64,000 nucleotides of DNA from Hemibagrus wyckioides. Lineage: Eukaryota; Chordata; Actinopteri; Siluriformes; Bagridae. The notes beneath the pieces are model-generated. The model saw only the letters and a program-made list of their open reading frames with translations, did not search any database and was not told the DNA's origin. Each line of letters begins with the position of its first letter. Position 1 is the first letter of the stretch. Made by a program: the position numbers and the translations under genes. Of the stretch, positions 36,250 through 50,899 are shown in pieces. The stretch lies in contig NC_080715.1 of assembly GCF_019097595.1 (NCBI RefSeq), positions 12,047,573 to 12,111,572 of the forward strand. Direction: 5' to 3'.

Positions 36250-37561
36250 GACGATATAAACAGTTGTATGTAAAGAAAACCTTTTTTGAACTTTTCCCAT
36301 ACAAATATTGCCCCTAGAAGGCTGGATAAAAACAGAAATACTTATGAAAAACGACAAATTCTTCAATTCCTTAATGTCTAGTTTCATAAAAGTCTTTAAC
36401 CACCATTGTGGAGTTTGACATGACACAATACCGGACATGGAAACAACAAAACAGGTACAAATGGTAAAAGAAAAAAGTAAAGTGACCAGTCAAATCGGTC
36501 ACTAGTAAGTGTAAAACCTCTTAAATACATATAATAGATTTAATAGTAGAGAGTGATTTCCACTAATGCAAAAAAAATAAAATCATTTATAAAGTTCCTA
36601 CTTCAGCTTCAAATCATATCTTGGAGTTGTCTATTACTCAGAGGCAATTCATGCAGAATTAAAGGAATCTGTTTGGCTTTTGTTGAATAAAATAATGATG
36701 TACGTTACTAATGCAATGTCATTACGTAACCGTTCTCTTTGTATCAAGGAACAAATCCACCCTGTTTTATACATAATTAGATGCTGCCACATTTTAGTGT
36801 GCTCTCTCTATCCTCTACTTACAGTTACATGGAGATTGGTCACAGACATCCTCAAATCTGATCATGCTTTGGCAGATAGCAGCTTTACATCCTAGCTTTA
36901 ATCAGACTGAAAAGTCCAATCAGATGTTCTTCACTGCTGTTCTGTAATGATGTCAGATGATTGGTCCCCTTGGTTTACAACATAGTTCCTTGATTACCAC
37001 ATTTTCTACTTCCTCTGATCTCTCTGAAAGGGCTTGGACATGGTGAGGAGATTAAACCATGTCCGAAGTCATTTCCCCAAGTTGTAAGAAGTATCGGACT
37101 GACGTTTTTAAAATTGTTTGGCAACAGCCCTTCAGATGTGATGAGCACCTTCCTAAGCATAACAGAATTTCAGAGTTGATTTGATAGGTTCTTTAGGAAA
37201 CAACTGGAAAAATGGCTGGTCAAGATATTTGGCTTTATAGCGTGGAATGACTGTTTATACCATGATACTATGGCCATCCACATCAGGACACAGAGTGGCC
37301 CCTTTGGGAGCAAAGCCGTGACACTCTCGACCACATAGTCTTCCTCTCATTAAAACTTCAGGACACTTTTCTCTGTTTTTCCGGCCCTCTCCATCATACA
37401 GCCGGTCTGGAAAAAGCATCATGTGCATAAAATCCACTTGCACAAACAGTCCACCCGTGGGCTGGGCAAGGACGCCACAAGAGAGACCAAGAAGGTTTGA
37501 AGCCACAGCTTTACAGAGCTGACATACATACTGATGACTTGCAAGCAAGAGTCCCTTCCTT

Positions 37562-37599
<38 letters not shown>

Positions 37600-38160
37600 G
37601 GGTGAGGCTAAGAAGGAGGAGGAGGAGGGGGGTGTTGATTGTTCCTCCAGATCTCAAATGCTTGTGACAGAGCTGCTGAATAGCCTCATGGTTCAGGGGG
37701 TCAAAGCTCTCAGGCTCCTGAGGATGTGCAAAGCAAGAGAGATGAGGTAGAAACTGAGACGTTTCACCCTGGTCTGCAGAAGGTGAAGAGACCCTTCAGA
37801 CAGACGATCGTGTTGACAAGACATATGTGAATGATTAGGCTGTTCTTCTCTTAGCTCTCAACGAGATAAAGACCAATGGGTTGTATGTCCACTGCACAGG
37901 TGCAGCCAGCAGCCAGATGCTAACGTGAACAGTGACCAGGCCTGTGGGGTCACAGAGGAAAGAATACAGCGGCTGTGTTGAAGCCCGTCCCTGGTTTTAT
38001 TGGTTGTTTGCCAGAGTTTAAGCTTTGTCATCTTTCATATGTGAACTGAAAGAGGAAGAGAAGCTGCATGAAAGAACTTCTTTGGTTAAGACAAGAGCCT
38101 GGTGGTATGAATAGATACTTGGTTAATATACTGGGTTAGTGTAGGCCAAAACTGTTCAGA
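36250..38160. other. Intergenic sequence, no gene recognised
   Basis: No supported gene. A (CT)n run lies at 37567-37594. Open frames of 60-136 codons here start at non-ATG codons or overlap repeats. Confidence 0.45.
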
Positions 38161-38164
38161 TCAT

Positions 38165-38345
38165 CAACTTCAACTGTCTATAGTGCTTTTAACAATGCAC
38201 ATGGTCACAAAGCGGCTTTGCAGAAATCCGTAGGTAGATTTAGATCTCTAATGAGTGAGCTAGAGGTGACTGAGATGAGATGAGATGAGATGAGGAAGAA
38301 ACCTTTAGAGAAACCCATTTCAAAATGGGGAATGGGTGACATTGA
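38165..38345. repeat. Interspersed repeat, unclassified family
   Basis: 'tatagtgcttttaacaatgcac' with 'caaagcggctttgcag', a (GAGAT)n stretch at 38271-38292 and 'gaggaagaaacctttagagaaaccc'. This is the reverse-complement arrangement of the block at 43430-43620. Confidence 0.65.
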
Positions 38346-41300
38346 ATCTGTTTAATATAGTCAAACAAAGCTAATTGTGTCAAAAGGATGCTTAGTGTGC
38401 GTATTATTTATTTTTAGGATTACAGAAGTAGTTCAAGATACAAGACTACAGTGTCCAAATGAGATTAATCACAGAAAAAAAAAATCAAGAATTCATACAT
38501 ATGCATGCTGTCTAAAGGAAAAACCTTTTCTTTTCCTCTAAACTGACTCTTCATTCTATTCCTTGAACAAGTTGCATGTCTTTATTCCAAAGACATATAC
38601 TGTTAGGCCTCGTATCATTAGACCAATTTGCACTGAACTGGTCAGGCTAGGAAGGTGTGTGACAAAAGGAGCTAATCCGAGAGAATCCTGAAATTAAATC
38701 TAAAAAACTAATAGGGATAAAAATAATATGTAGAAAGACACAACCGGTTGTGTCTCTCACAAAATCTGGCAAATGAATTTAACAATAATAATACATACCT
38801 CAGGTGACTAGTTATGTGACACCATAAACTATGAGTAAGCTTCAAATAATTCATCCTCTAAACACAGCCACATTAACTAAATAAGAGCAGGATGTCCACT
38901 GTTTTTCGTAGATATTTTCCTTGCCTCAGTTCTATGAATGGCTACGGCTTTTTGAGTCATGCTTCATAAACACCATTACACTGAGTCAGGACCTGAAGCA
39001 GTCTGCACAAACACAATGGAATGGAACACAATGAAATATCAATAATATTCTCCATCTTTGTCAGGTGTGGCATCCAAAACCTGGCAGCTGTGTATCCTGG
39101 CTCATCAACAGGCACTCAGCAGCCTGGCCTCAGAATGAACAAGCAGCTCCACAAATATTCTGAGGAGGAAAAAAAAAAAAAGAACCAGACCCCTAAAACA
39201 CACTTCTTTCTGCCCGTTTTCTTTTGACAGTGCTCTAAATTCAGCTTGACTGAGAATTTTTTATTTTTTTTTGTTGCTGAAATGAAGTTTTATTTTCCCA
39301 CAAAAAGGTCATTTAGGGGTAAAACCAATAATAAAAACCTGAAGACTCGTTCTCCAGCCCTTATTTCATCCATTGTTTCATACAGAATAAATAATAGTGT
39401 AATGTCTTATATATATTGGAGTTGTTCGAAAACTCTCAGTCATATACCTATCTACATAAAAATGTTTCCCAGAAAAGAATTTGTGAGTTTGCCAAAGCTA
39501 TGAAGGGAAAAAAAACAAAAAAGCCTGGCACGTATAAGAGACGGTGTGTTACAGACTGAAAGATGAAATGCTTTGTAGTACCCTGAAAATAAATGCTGTA
39601 TGTGGTCATGCTTGAAGATTTCTTTTCTGAAAAAATAAATTCTTCATGTGGAAATTTCTTTTTGATGAATCAGCTAATTAGGAGTCTCCTGATTGTGCAG
39701 ATCCAAGCAAAGCAAAATAGCATGCATCATTAATTGAAGAAAACAGGCCTAACTCCACATACCGTACACACGCATCCTCTCGAAAACCGTAAAAAGCTTT
39801 GAGGAAATTGCCACCCACGCATATATATTAAATCTAAAACCAGGGAGACTCTTGAAGCATTTTAATATGCAGCAATAAATTAATTCAGCCTCTGAGAGAA
39901 AGAAGCCGCACTACATTCTTGTAACCCAAAACCTGACATCTGAAAACAATTTGAAGGCCTGCTCAGTTTCCGTGAAAAGGACAATTTGGTGGGTGAGGGG
40001 GTGCCACGGCTGAGGGGTGACGTCCCCTGAGATCCCACGCCGGGAGTGTGCCAGTCTGTTTTCCTCTCTATGCCCAAGATACAAGCAGGCATTTGCATGT
40101 AAAGCACGCGTGCATCGAAGCACAAAAGAAAACATCGATAAGGGCTACATGCCAGAGTGTGCAACTAATCCAGCTGCCTGCACAGAGACTCATTTCCTAC
40201 GTACTTTACAAATCACTAACAATAAAAAGGCATCGGAGCCTTTTCATAAAATCTTCCCGACACTTGTTCACTTCAAAGCAGAGACTGAAATTTAAATGTT
40301 AGACTTAAATGTTATCAAGACTTGGGCCCATAATTAAGCGGTATATGAGAACAAAGTGAGAGCCTCCACAGAAGCCATGTGACTGGAACTGCTAATTGCA
40401 GAAAGCCTCAAGGCTTGGTGAAAGGTCACAGTCATTGCGGTATCACTTTAATTTCCCATGAAGACACAGTGAGAGGAAAAGGCATACTTTAGGCATTACA
40501 AAGCAAGTTGTGTGGCGAGGACAGATATAATTCTTTTAATTGTAGATGTGCGTGATCAAAGGACGCATATGCAGAGCGACGCCCATTAAAAAAAATGGAA
40601 AAACAAAACAATTCGGACCACAATAAATCGGATTCTAATAGAATTTGAATCCATCAGCAGTACGTCACACCGCAAGCGGTCATCTGGTCTCGAGTGATGC
40701 GGAACTATACGTTGCCAGAGCATCTCGTGCTGCCAAAGGTGTTGCACTTCCTACTGCGTTTCAACTGCTGCCAAGTGCTTTAGCCCCTAATCCGGCATTA
40801 TTTCCTAAATAAAAAAAAATATTTGAAAAGGAAAGAGAAAAGGAAGAAAAAAAAAAAAAGCAAAAGATTATGAGAAACAGATTGCAGAACATAAACACCA
40901 ATCAGAGAATCACAGAAACAGGAAACAGGATGAAAGTGCTTCCATGGAGAAAAAACATAGGATCAATGGCTCATCATATTCCATGATACATCGGGTGTGA
41001 GCGAGAGAAGGCAACCAGACATACACCAGACACTTCAGCGCTTGCTGCACGCCTATGGGAATAATTCTGGCTACTTTGGGTCAGGATCTGAATCATTAAG
41101 AAGGGAGTCGCCCTCTACTTGTTGATTTGATAGGGGTCAAATCGAATCAGTCAGTTTGACAGCGCTCCGAATGCCTCTTTGAGGGTGATGTGTATGGCGA
41201 CAGGCCACAGAGGATGTTCTACCTAATGCCTGTGAGTCACAGCATGGTCAGAATCTGATTCACACAAATAAAATGAATTTTGTTCCACTATTGATTTGTT

Positions 41301-42860
41301 TGCTGTGTGAGAAGCGTGGCATGAAGCCTGAGGATCCTTCCCTGCATGAGAGTCTCTAGTTTGACTGGCCAAAGGGGAATGTATGTGGGTAACCTAACAT
41401 TGTCTTTAATGGCAACATTTATATGAACGCTATAATAATTCAACTACATGAAAGTGGAACAAAAACAAACTCTTCAAAAGAGACCACAAGTACAAAGAAT
41501 GTGGCCAAGAAGCGGTTCTTGGTAATTATTTTAGAGTCAAATTACATAAGATGTGAAAGATTTCATGGACGTAAAAAAAAAAAAAAGAAAGAAAGAATTT
41601 ATGAAAGTTGTAAAATGGTATTTCCCAAATCATGCTCATGAGCTTGGTAAAAATGTTGCCATGCAAAAAAAGAACAGGAGGATGTGATCTATTATCTCAC
41701 ACTCAGTAAAAGACATCTATGTGGCACATGCAGGTGTCTATGAAGATCATTTGGTCCTTCATGCTCCCTGACCCTGAGCTCAAAATCCTCACCATTACTC
41801 CTCTGGAGCATGGAAGGAAAACAGTTCCGGGGGGATTTAGAGAAGATTTGGCAACTCATCTTAGAAGAAAGTGCTTGGCAATGGCTTTTTCTTTCGGGGG
41901 CAATGAAAAATAATTTCCTCCTGAAAGAGCTGCATGAGGGAACCGTTTTGGACTGGACAAGAAGAATATGAGGCATGCACGAGGAATGTATGCGTGATTG
42001 CGAACGTACAACTGACTTAAATGTCAAAGACAGGCGCTCTTTCTTACATCCGCATGCCTCGGTAGTGTTTACCCAAACCTCGGTTGGTATTCTTATATAG
42101 GAGGTATTTCTGTAGTCTAGGGAGAAAAACCCTGCTACGATTATTTGGTATAATTTAGGCAACAAATAAGAAAGTAGAAACTGGGTTCTGTGAGTACAAT
42201 TTCTTTAGCTACCCTAAACACTTTATACTCAAATCTCAGCTTTGCTTCAGTGAATCATCTCATCTGGATACTTTGACTTGCACCTATGAACTGCTGCTGT
42301 ACTCATAAACACGGTCCTGTGCTTATCCCAGGACTCCTATTCACAATATGCTCATACTGAACATCCCTTCAACACACTTAGGTCATTTTCACATTTGCAT
42401 TTTTTTTTTTCCAGATTCGGAGCCATTTGGCCAGAGAGTTCGGTAGGTTTGGAAATCAGTTTTCGAGTCTGGGACCAGGCCAGAGAGTCAATCCCAGGTC
42501 CTCTTGTAAACAGCGGTCTAGGGCTCGCTTCAGCCGAACAGTGTGCGGTCCACATCAACTGTAGAAGCTATCCGCTCTCTGTGCTTGATGCCAAGGAAGG
42601 CAATTGGTTCAACTTGCCATGCTACTTCCTGTTTCAGGTTTCATGATGGCAGGAAACACAGAGTAGACAGAACACCTTATTGATATAGAAAACCAGACAT
42701 TCACAGGACTGGAGAATTGTAATTAGCTCACCTTATGTGGCGGTGAGTACTTGTGTTGAGAATTGTGAAATACACACATCTTCTGCCAGCATACATGGCT
42801 AAAAGCATTCTTGCATGAGGACATGAGAACATGCCATGATGTCAGAAAGTGCTGATCTTC
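38346..42860. other. Gene-desert sequence, no gene recognised
   Basis: No coding exon is supported. Non-repetitive segments with balanced composition, such as 40290-40520 and 39880-40100, look like candidate conserved elements, but this cannot be tested here. A 157-codon minus-strand frame at 41692-42165 starts at TTG and shows no domain. Confidence 0.4.
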
Positions 42861-42865
42861 ACAAC

Positions 42866-42965
42866 TTAACCCTCCTGTTGTTCTTGGGAGTCAAATTTGA
42901 CCGCTTTCAAATGTCAGAAATATGGTTTTATTTCATGTACATGAGGTCTATCGACCATAAATGAC
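42866..42965. repeat. TTAA-initiated MITE end
   Basis: 'ttaaccctcctgttgttcttgg' followed by 'gtcaaatttgacc' matches a recurring fish non-autonomous element. A TTAA start suggests a piggyBac-type target, but the other terminus was not found. Confidence 0.5.
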
Positions 42966-43134
42966 AAAAATAATTGTAAAAGTTGTTGAAATCAGTTTAA
43001 ACGAAGCTAATTAAAAGGAGTAGCACAGAATTAGGTGATGATTTTACATTTCATGATTTAAAAACTGTTCAGCCAGAGCAGGTCAGTAGTGGTCAAAGAG
43101 GAAAACAATACAAAGTGTTGGTTCCTAAACGAAC

Positions 43135-43135
<1 letters not shown>

Positions 43136-43195
<60 letters not shown>
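43136..43195. repeat. (AAT)n microsatellite
   Basis: About 19 uninterrupted AAT units. Confidence 0.95.
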
Positions 43196-43197
<2 letters not shown>

Positions 43198-43429
43198 CAG
43201 CAAACAGATTCTCTTAGTGCCTACCATTTTGCAAACCTGCATGCACAAAAATGATCCATGTTAATGTACAGTCAGCGGTTCAGAAGAAATTCTTCTGCAT
43301 GAAAGCAAATTATGAGCCGCTCCTCCAAAAGAGCTAGAGTATTTGAGTCAAGTCTGAAAACACCCGTACTGCTTTTTGACTTTTTTACTACAAATATTTA
43401 CTGTAATGATTCCTAACTACCCCTATCAG

Positions 43430-43620
43430 AAGAGCCTGGGTTCCCTTTTGAGTCTGGTTCCTCTCAAGGTTTCTTCCTCGTGCCTTCTCAGGGGGTTTTC
43501 TTGCAGCTGTCACCTCTGGCTTGCTCATTATGGATCTAAATTGCCATCATGCTTTCTCTGAAGCTGCTCTGTGGAAAAGTGTATAGTTTAGAGTACTGTT
43601 CAAATGAAATCTGATTGAAT
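43430..43620. repeat. Interspersed repeat, unclassified family
   Basis: 'tgagtctggttcctctcaaggtttcttcctcgt', 'cacctctggcttgctcatta' and 'tctctgaagctgctctgtgg' form a pattern found across fish genomes as a dispersed repeat. It is opposite in orientation to 38165-38345. Confidence 0.7.
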
Positions 43621-43624
43621 TTGT

Positions 43625-46600
43625 ATTTTACATCCAGTAAGAGATATTATAGAGTATAATATTTATTTAAAAAAAAAAGCATCTGATCTGGAACTGGAAG
43701 AAGCACTATTTATCTTTGCAGGTTTGTGAAGCACGCTCCACCTGCAGTTGTCATTTGGACATCGTCTTTGACTTCCTCATTCACTGTTAAAGGCATCTGT
43801 CCCTGCCTGGCTTACCCTGCCTTAATCCCTAACCACACTTACTCTTCTCTCATATCACTGCTTAATGATTAGACTTAATCCCCAATAGTCCTGTATGGAA
43901 ATATGTTTGTCCACAGTAATATCTAACTTATGCTAACTGAATCTGACAGCTCAGATCTGAGCTCCTGCAGTTTGACTCTATTTAAATTAGTTGAACCGTT
44001 TAATGCTGGAAAAAGAGCACCATGGAAAATAGTTGATGCCGTTTATATGTAGACCCAATCCCCAGCCCTGAACTAGATTGTCCATCCTTATTTTCAGAAA
44101 GGAGAACCGATCTTTTTTTTTTTTTTTTTAAAGGCGGAAGACAGAAATGGCCAAAACACGCTTCACAGTGTAGCGTCTAGATTTTAAAGCTCCTTCTGGG
44201 AGATGGCTGTATCTGTGATTTTTTTCCCTTGCGCTGACAGTCGATCATGTGTCCTGGCGGAAGTGCAGAAAGAACAGTAAGCTAGAAGAGGTGACTTCAG
44301 ACTGCAACAGGGTCCTGACCCTTAAGCGGTCCGTGCTCCGGCAGGCTCGTATGTTGCATTCCCAGACACGCAGAGCCCACAAAAGATCGCCGACTTGAAA
44401 GGAGACCTGCGAGGTGAAGATATCGCCTGAGCAAATCCCTGCCAGGCTGGCGAGGAAATGGCTCAATGTGGTTCTTATTATTTGATAAGCATCCCATATT
44501 TTTGGAGGTATTTTAATAGCTGGGAACGATTCCTTTTCAAGGTTGGAAGACTGCATCAGGGGAGACCCTGCACAGCACATTCAGCAGGGGTTCGGCGGAT
44601 CGGTGTTACGCAATGCCCCTTGCGCCATGGCATGCGTGATTCACACTTCCACGATGGCCGAGCAGATCAGATTTACATTTTGTTCATCCTGCTGGAAATG
44701 ATTGCACCACTTTTTCCCGTCATTACGTGGAGCGCGGAAGTTCCAGAAACGCTTCGGGGGGGTGGGGGGGAAGAGAAGCCCTTTATTTTTAAATGTTGTC
44801 TGTGCTATAAGTGAAGCCGATGATCATTTTTAGGCTAAATGAAATCTGACTAGCATAAACTGTTCGCATTTGATGGTTGCTTTCAGAGGATATTAGTGTC
44901 ACTACGAAGCTGTTGGGAAACTACAAGTCCGCAGAGAGGTCTACGTCATGAGATGTCAGTTTTATACATAAGACTTATTCCTTTCTGTTTATAGTCATGA
45001 TACAGAGGTCAGAAATCCACCACACAGCGGTATTGTTCATCTCCGATCCTAGACAGACCACAAGTCAAAAAAGCGCTTGGATCATTTACCAACATCAGAG
45101 TGTGTTTGCTGGATGACTTATTGTCTTACCCCACTGGTATGTCCTTTGTGGTGATTACAAAGGCCCTTTTTTTTTTTGTACTCTTTTGACTACGCAGAAA
45201 CTGTCATACAGTGTCTCTTTTGTTTTCCTGGAAAAGCTAAAGATTTAATACAACTGAGAACGTAGCTCTCAATCTGCAATACGTACTTCTCACCATCGTA
45301 ATGTGTTTTCTTGTGTATGAAAGGTTTGAAGATTTTCTTTCAGCAGAAAAGTATTCATAGCGTGCCTCATGTTCGAGAAAAAAAAAACATTCTGTTTAAT
45401 CCTTTGTGAAATAAATACAACAATTAACAGAGCATTGTAACACCCGCTGGCTTTGTTTGATTTTTCAATATGGACTTGAGAAATCTCTTTTCTTCTTTTA
45501 TGAAGAAAACGTGTTGTGAAACCGAGAGTGTTACATATTGCAAATTGACTGTAAAATGACAGCAGTTGCAAATTAGTGAAGAGTGAAGAGCAGGCACTCA
45601 TATTGTAGGTATGTGCCGCGTGTAAAAGCCCAGGTCGGTCTGGATTCGGTCGCTGGTTCATGTCCGTAATGCAAGAGTCACAGAGAAGCCCTCACCTTAG
45701 AGCAGGCCGTATGTGAGGATGAGGACCAGACCACTCAGCTCTGGCAGATGAGGGGAAAAGGCAGCAGTGATGAGAGACATCTTCACAAATGTCACTCGGC
45801 CTCTGCGAGCCAAATGTTCTAGCCGAGGCTTTGTGAGCATTATCGTCTTCCTGGTGGCCTGCGCTTTATAATTGTCACATGTTCGTGCCTACATCTGTCT
45901 CTATAAACCCTATACTCAAACAAAGCATCCCCTGCAGGCTTGATCAATAGGGGAGAGTTATGATGAAGGAGGAACGTGTTGAAATGGAGAGACTGGAATC
46001 CAGACCTCATGGTGTCCGTTCTATCAAGTCAAAGTAGGCACGCATTCGGCAGTGACCTGCTCCAAGAGATGTGTAGTCGGGATGTGGGATTTTTCCCCTT
46101 TTTTTTCCTTTTATTTGAAAGTCTCTTCGCCCAGAAGGAATGGATTTGCAGGCCTGCTTTGATCCCCTCTTTATGATTCTTTTATTTGTTTTAGCCACAT
46201 CCTTTTCAGAGCCTCACTCAATGAAAGATGCTTTGAATTAGGAGCTAGGGAAATAGCGCACACGGCATTCCCTCTGCGCCTCAGGAGGTGACATGGTGGG
46301 TCGCAGAGCAACCAATAACTGCTTAACGTTGACAAACTGCTAAAAAGCTCTGTGCTCAGATTTCCGTCTTTGGTGCACATCAATAAAGTCCTTTTATCTG
46401 TCATATTTTATTTATATTTTAATGGCTGGTTTATTCCAGCTAAAATTAGTTCTAGATTAAAATAGACAGAGATTCCAAACAACATATTATTTAGTCCAGG
46501 ATTACGCTTATAGTCAGGAAGTCTAGTACGCACGTCTGGCTTTGTTCACGTATATTTCATAAGTAATTTCATACTGGAGAAATACAGTTGGCATGAAGAT

Positions 46601-48180
46601 CTATCTGGACACTTGCAGTTCATCAGAATTGTGCAAGACAGGATATAATTTAATATGTCTGCTGAATCAGGCTGATCTTCCACAATGGTCAGTCTTGCGT
46701 TGGCGATTTCATTGTAGAGCGGAAACTATTAGGACATGTTGTCTGCATTTCGCAGGAACAGCAGCTGTTGTAAACAAACGAGGAATTTAAATATTCAGCA
46801 GGACGATACATCTGGCTGTAGGGACCAGATTAAGGTGGTTCTGTGCCTTGATCAGAAGCTGGCTGATAGACCAGAGAGGACAGATGTTAATATAAACTGC
46901 AGACACACACACAAAAAAAATGACATCACTGATTCTAATGCTAAATACAGAAATAAATGAAAATCATTTGTGTTTCTAAATAACTCGGTGATGCTAACGT
47001 TGTAGAAGGAGTCCGATTTCTAATGTCCTGTTCGTCTCTAGATAAATTATGTGATATCTCTGGCTTTTTGGTTTCAGTAGGGAAACGCTGTGCCATTCGT
47101 AGAGCGCTGGGAATTGTGAATGTGCGTGCATGTGTTTGGTTGAAGGGGAAACTGTAAACACTCTTAATTTCTCAATGGAAGTGACCTGCTGACAGGCACT
47201 ACGAGGACTAATGAAGTAAATAAACAAAGTGTGTATAAATAGGTCGGATAAATAAACCTCGTCGAGGAAGCACATTCGCCGTAACATCTGTCCTTTGTCC
47301 CAGGCTTGGCTCTTGATCCAGCAGCTGGCTGGTGGACATCAGGATGCCAAAAGCATATTTACTTCCCTCTGAAGAATGAGCCTGGTCCTCGTTTCGCCTT
47401 TTGTTTTTCTCGTTCTTCTCGATCTGAGCTATCAGAGCTCTTCAAAAGAATTAGGTGAGTGAGTGACAGCAGAGCAGGAAGCCAGAGTCGTCTGAGATTT
47501 TGGCCCGGTGCTTGTATTTATCAGAGCATGCTGTGCGCTCAGGCTTTCATTACTGCATTTTACGACACTGTCAGACACTAAAAGCCAACACGGTGTCCAG
47601 TGGTTGCAGTGAAAGAGTTTGATTTAAACTTGAATTTTAACACAGGATCCCTTACTGTTGGTGAAGTAGTGAGACGTGAAATATAAATCAAAGTGTTATT
47701 TATGTAATAGAGCAAAATCTGTGATACAAAGGAGGTCAGTGTAGTTTACAGTAAGCGCACACGGCAGTAGAGACCTGGACGAACTGGGAGGCAGTTTGTT
47801 TATTGTGTAAATGAACTTTGATACACCACGGTTCTGTGGAAATGAAAAGCGGTAACTTCATGGGAACATCTTTAGGATGGTGCAGTTTGTGGTTTCGGTG
47901 TAACATGACAAGCTGCAGTTTTTGTTTCTTTAACTGGTGATGGAATGACTTTGTTTGTTGCTGTTATAGGGAATAAATTGTCTCACGCATGCTTTGCAAC
48001 ATTAAATACAACTTTGAACGGATAAAATATATGCGAAAAAAAATCTTAAGCATTGGCAAACTGCTGTAGGATTAAAGGAATAAATGACTATGGAACATAT
48101 TTATTGGAAGATTAAGTTTGGTCTTGCTTGGTTTCTTAATAAATATCATGTAGCAGGAGTATTTTGGCCCTTACCCTTTA
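43625..48180. other. Gene-desert sequence, no gene recognised
   Basis: Mostly unique-looking DNA. Stretches at 44260-44480 and 46190-46400 have balanced base composition and no repeats and could be regulatory. A G-rich run lies at 44755-44770. No exon is supported. Confidence 0.4.
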
Positions 48181-48184
48181 CCAT

Positions 48185-48320
48185 TTCTCCTGCTTCCAAC
48201 CCATCATCTTTGAGAACTGACTGTTCATTACCTCCCACCCCTTGCCAGGTGCCACATTAATGGGATTATCAACGTCATTCACGTCACCTGTCAATGGTTT
48301 TAATGTTATGGCTGATTAGT
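48185..48320. mobile_element. Tc1-like element end fragment
   Basis: 'cctgcttccaac...tttgagaactgactgttca...ggttttaatgttatggctgatta' matches one end of the Tc1 family whose opposite end ('cagtgatcagccatagcattaaaacc') opens the copy at 61951. Only this terminus remains. Confidence 0.75.
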
Positions 48321-48572
48321 GGATATCACGTGTCCCGATGATATGGCTAATCGCTTTTATCTTTCATTCCTGTCACAATGTTAAATAATAAATCCAGCCA
48401 TATGGATCCTAATCCACATTTAAGAGGAATATACATTTACTGCCCCAAATTCCACGTTCCAAGTGCTCAATCACTTCAGAGCAGGTGCATGGCAATGTCG
48501 AGGGAGACGTCAAAGCACTCCTGTACACCAGGACACACTGTTTAGGATGGAGGAGGTGATGGAGAGAGAAAG

Positions 48573-48578
48573 AAAGGA

Positions 48579-48611
<33 letters not shown>
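48573..48611. repeat. (GA)n microsatellite
   Basis: About 39 bp of GA repeat. Confidence 0.92.
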
Positions 48612-48614
<3 letters not shown>

Positions 48615-49169
48615 GCAGGCGAAAGAGCAGACCTGATCCCACATGTGGTACGCATTTGACACTATAAACACACACAACCTCCTTGGCAAACCTCCCACCC
48701 ATCAAACACTGAGCAAAGAATAACAGTGTGTAGCACTCGGTTGCATGCAAAGCACACCCTACCCTCCTCTGTATCCTCTTCCCCACCAAGCCCCTTTTTT
48801 ATCTGAGAAATATGACCACCATTACTGTAGGAAGTGTGTTACGATAAATACGAAGGCACTACGAGTTGAAATGTTTATGCAGCGCGTTAGAGAAGCGTAA
48901 TTGGGCCGAGCGCACTTCGTTCCCTTCCTCACGCTCAGACAGAAGAAAATACACAAAAGCAATTACCAGCCTAGGCTGGCTCTATTACACATACACATAA
49001 CAGTATAAACACCCACATACACACATGCTGTATGTCTCTGCCTCCTGTTTATCATGGTGGGTCCGAACCAAACTAAAACATAAGAGTGTTTATGATAGAG
49101 GGGATGATTGCACATGATGCCTCAGGCGGTGCTGGCAGCGTCACAGTCAGTGGGGGGGACCACGATCTT

Positions 49170-50020
49170 CAGAGGTGGGAAGTAACAAAGCTCTGCCCAT
49201 TTCCAGTTTTCTGTTTTTCAAGTGTCTGGACTTGTTTTTCTTTCAGCTAATACTTTGGAGTTTTATTTGTTATATTTCAGATGAGACATTAGTCATTTCT
49301 AAGCAAGGCAAAGTAAGACAAGGCAAGGCAGGTGCATTTAAACAGCAGATTTCAACGAGAAGTGACACTGAAATGAAAAGAAAAGAAATCTGAAAGAAAT
49401 TAAAAGAAAAGAAAAGAAAAGGAGAACCAGTGACATGCTAAATATTTCTGTCACTGTTTTCTTTTCTTTTCTATTCTTTTTTTTTTCTTGTCTTGTCTTT
49501 TCTATAACAGACAGGCAAAAAGTACTCGAGTCAGTTACTGTATACTCCTGTCTTTTCCAGCACTCTGAATGAGGAAGATTGTGTAATACTCAATACATTA
49601 TGAAACATCACTACATTTCTCTAAAATCATGTGTTTTAAAGTTGCCGTGTGAATTTTTAGCATCAGACAGCTTCAGTGAGTGAAACTAAATCCTAAAATC
49701 TGAACTTTAACACATGATGGCAAAAAATGAGACCTGATGCTTGTCACTGTAATCTGTCACTGTGTACACTGTTATTTTTTTATTTACTGAGCCTTTTAGT
49801 ATTCAGCTAAGGTCAGAGTTTAAATCGTGCTAGCTAACAATCGAGAGAGAAAAACTAACAGTAACAAAAATCAGTGTATCAGGCAGGCGAGAATTTTTCT
49901 TGTAATTTTCCTGTTTTTTTTATTTTACTTTTACACATTTCTATTTCTCCATAACTGAAGAATTTGATGCTGTACTTCATCTGTACTTTTATTGGAGTGC
50001 TTTTGAGTACCATGTCTGTC
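49170..50020. repeat. Degenerate fish repeat, tentative
   Basis: 'agaggtgggaagtaacaaa' at 49170 and scattered 'agtactcgagtcagttactgtatact' (about 49520) and 'gtacttttattggagt' (about 49982) recall a common repeat describing 'aggtgggaagtaacgaagtac'. Heavily diverged; AAAGA-rich DNA lies in between. Confidence 0.35.
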
Positions 50021-50280
50021 TTTAAAAAACTAAATAAATAAATTAAAATAAATAACGGGTTCCTTAAGGCAGGGTTCTTACATTTTTTTTGTGTTCCACA
50101 GTAAAGGAAATTCAAGGACAGCTTTAACTGTAGGACCATTTAATTGTTTTTATTCTTGAACTAATGCCATCCAAAAATATAGTTAAAGTTATTGCAGTTA
50201 ACAATACAGTCAAGGACCCCATGGGTATACAGCACATCTCAGACCCCAGGGAATCCATGGAAAACTTAGGTCTAGAGGTT

Positions 50281-50895
<615 letters not shown>

Positions 50896-50899
50896 ACTT

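Noticed and set aside
41692..42165. 157-codon minus-strand open frame
   Set aside because: Begins at TTG, no domain or periodic pattern, no matching splice sites.
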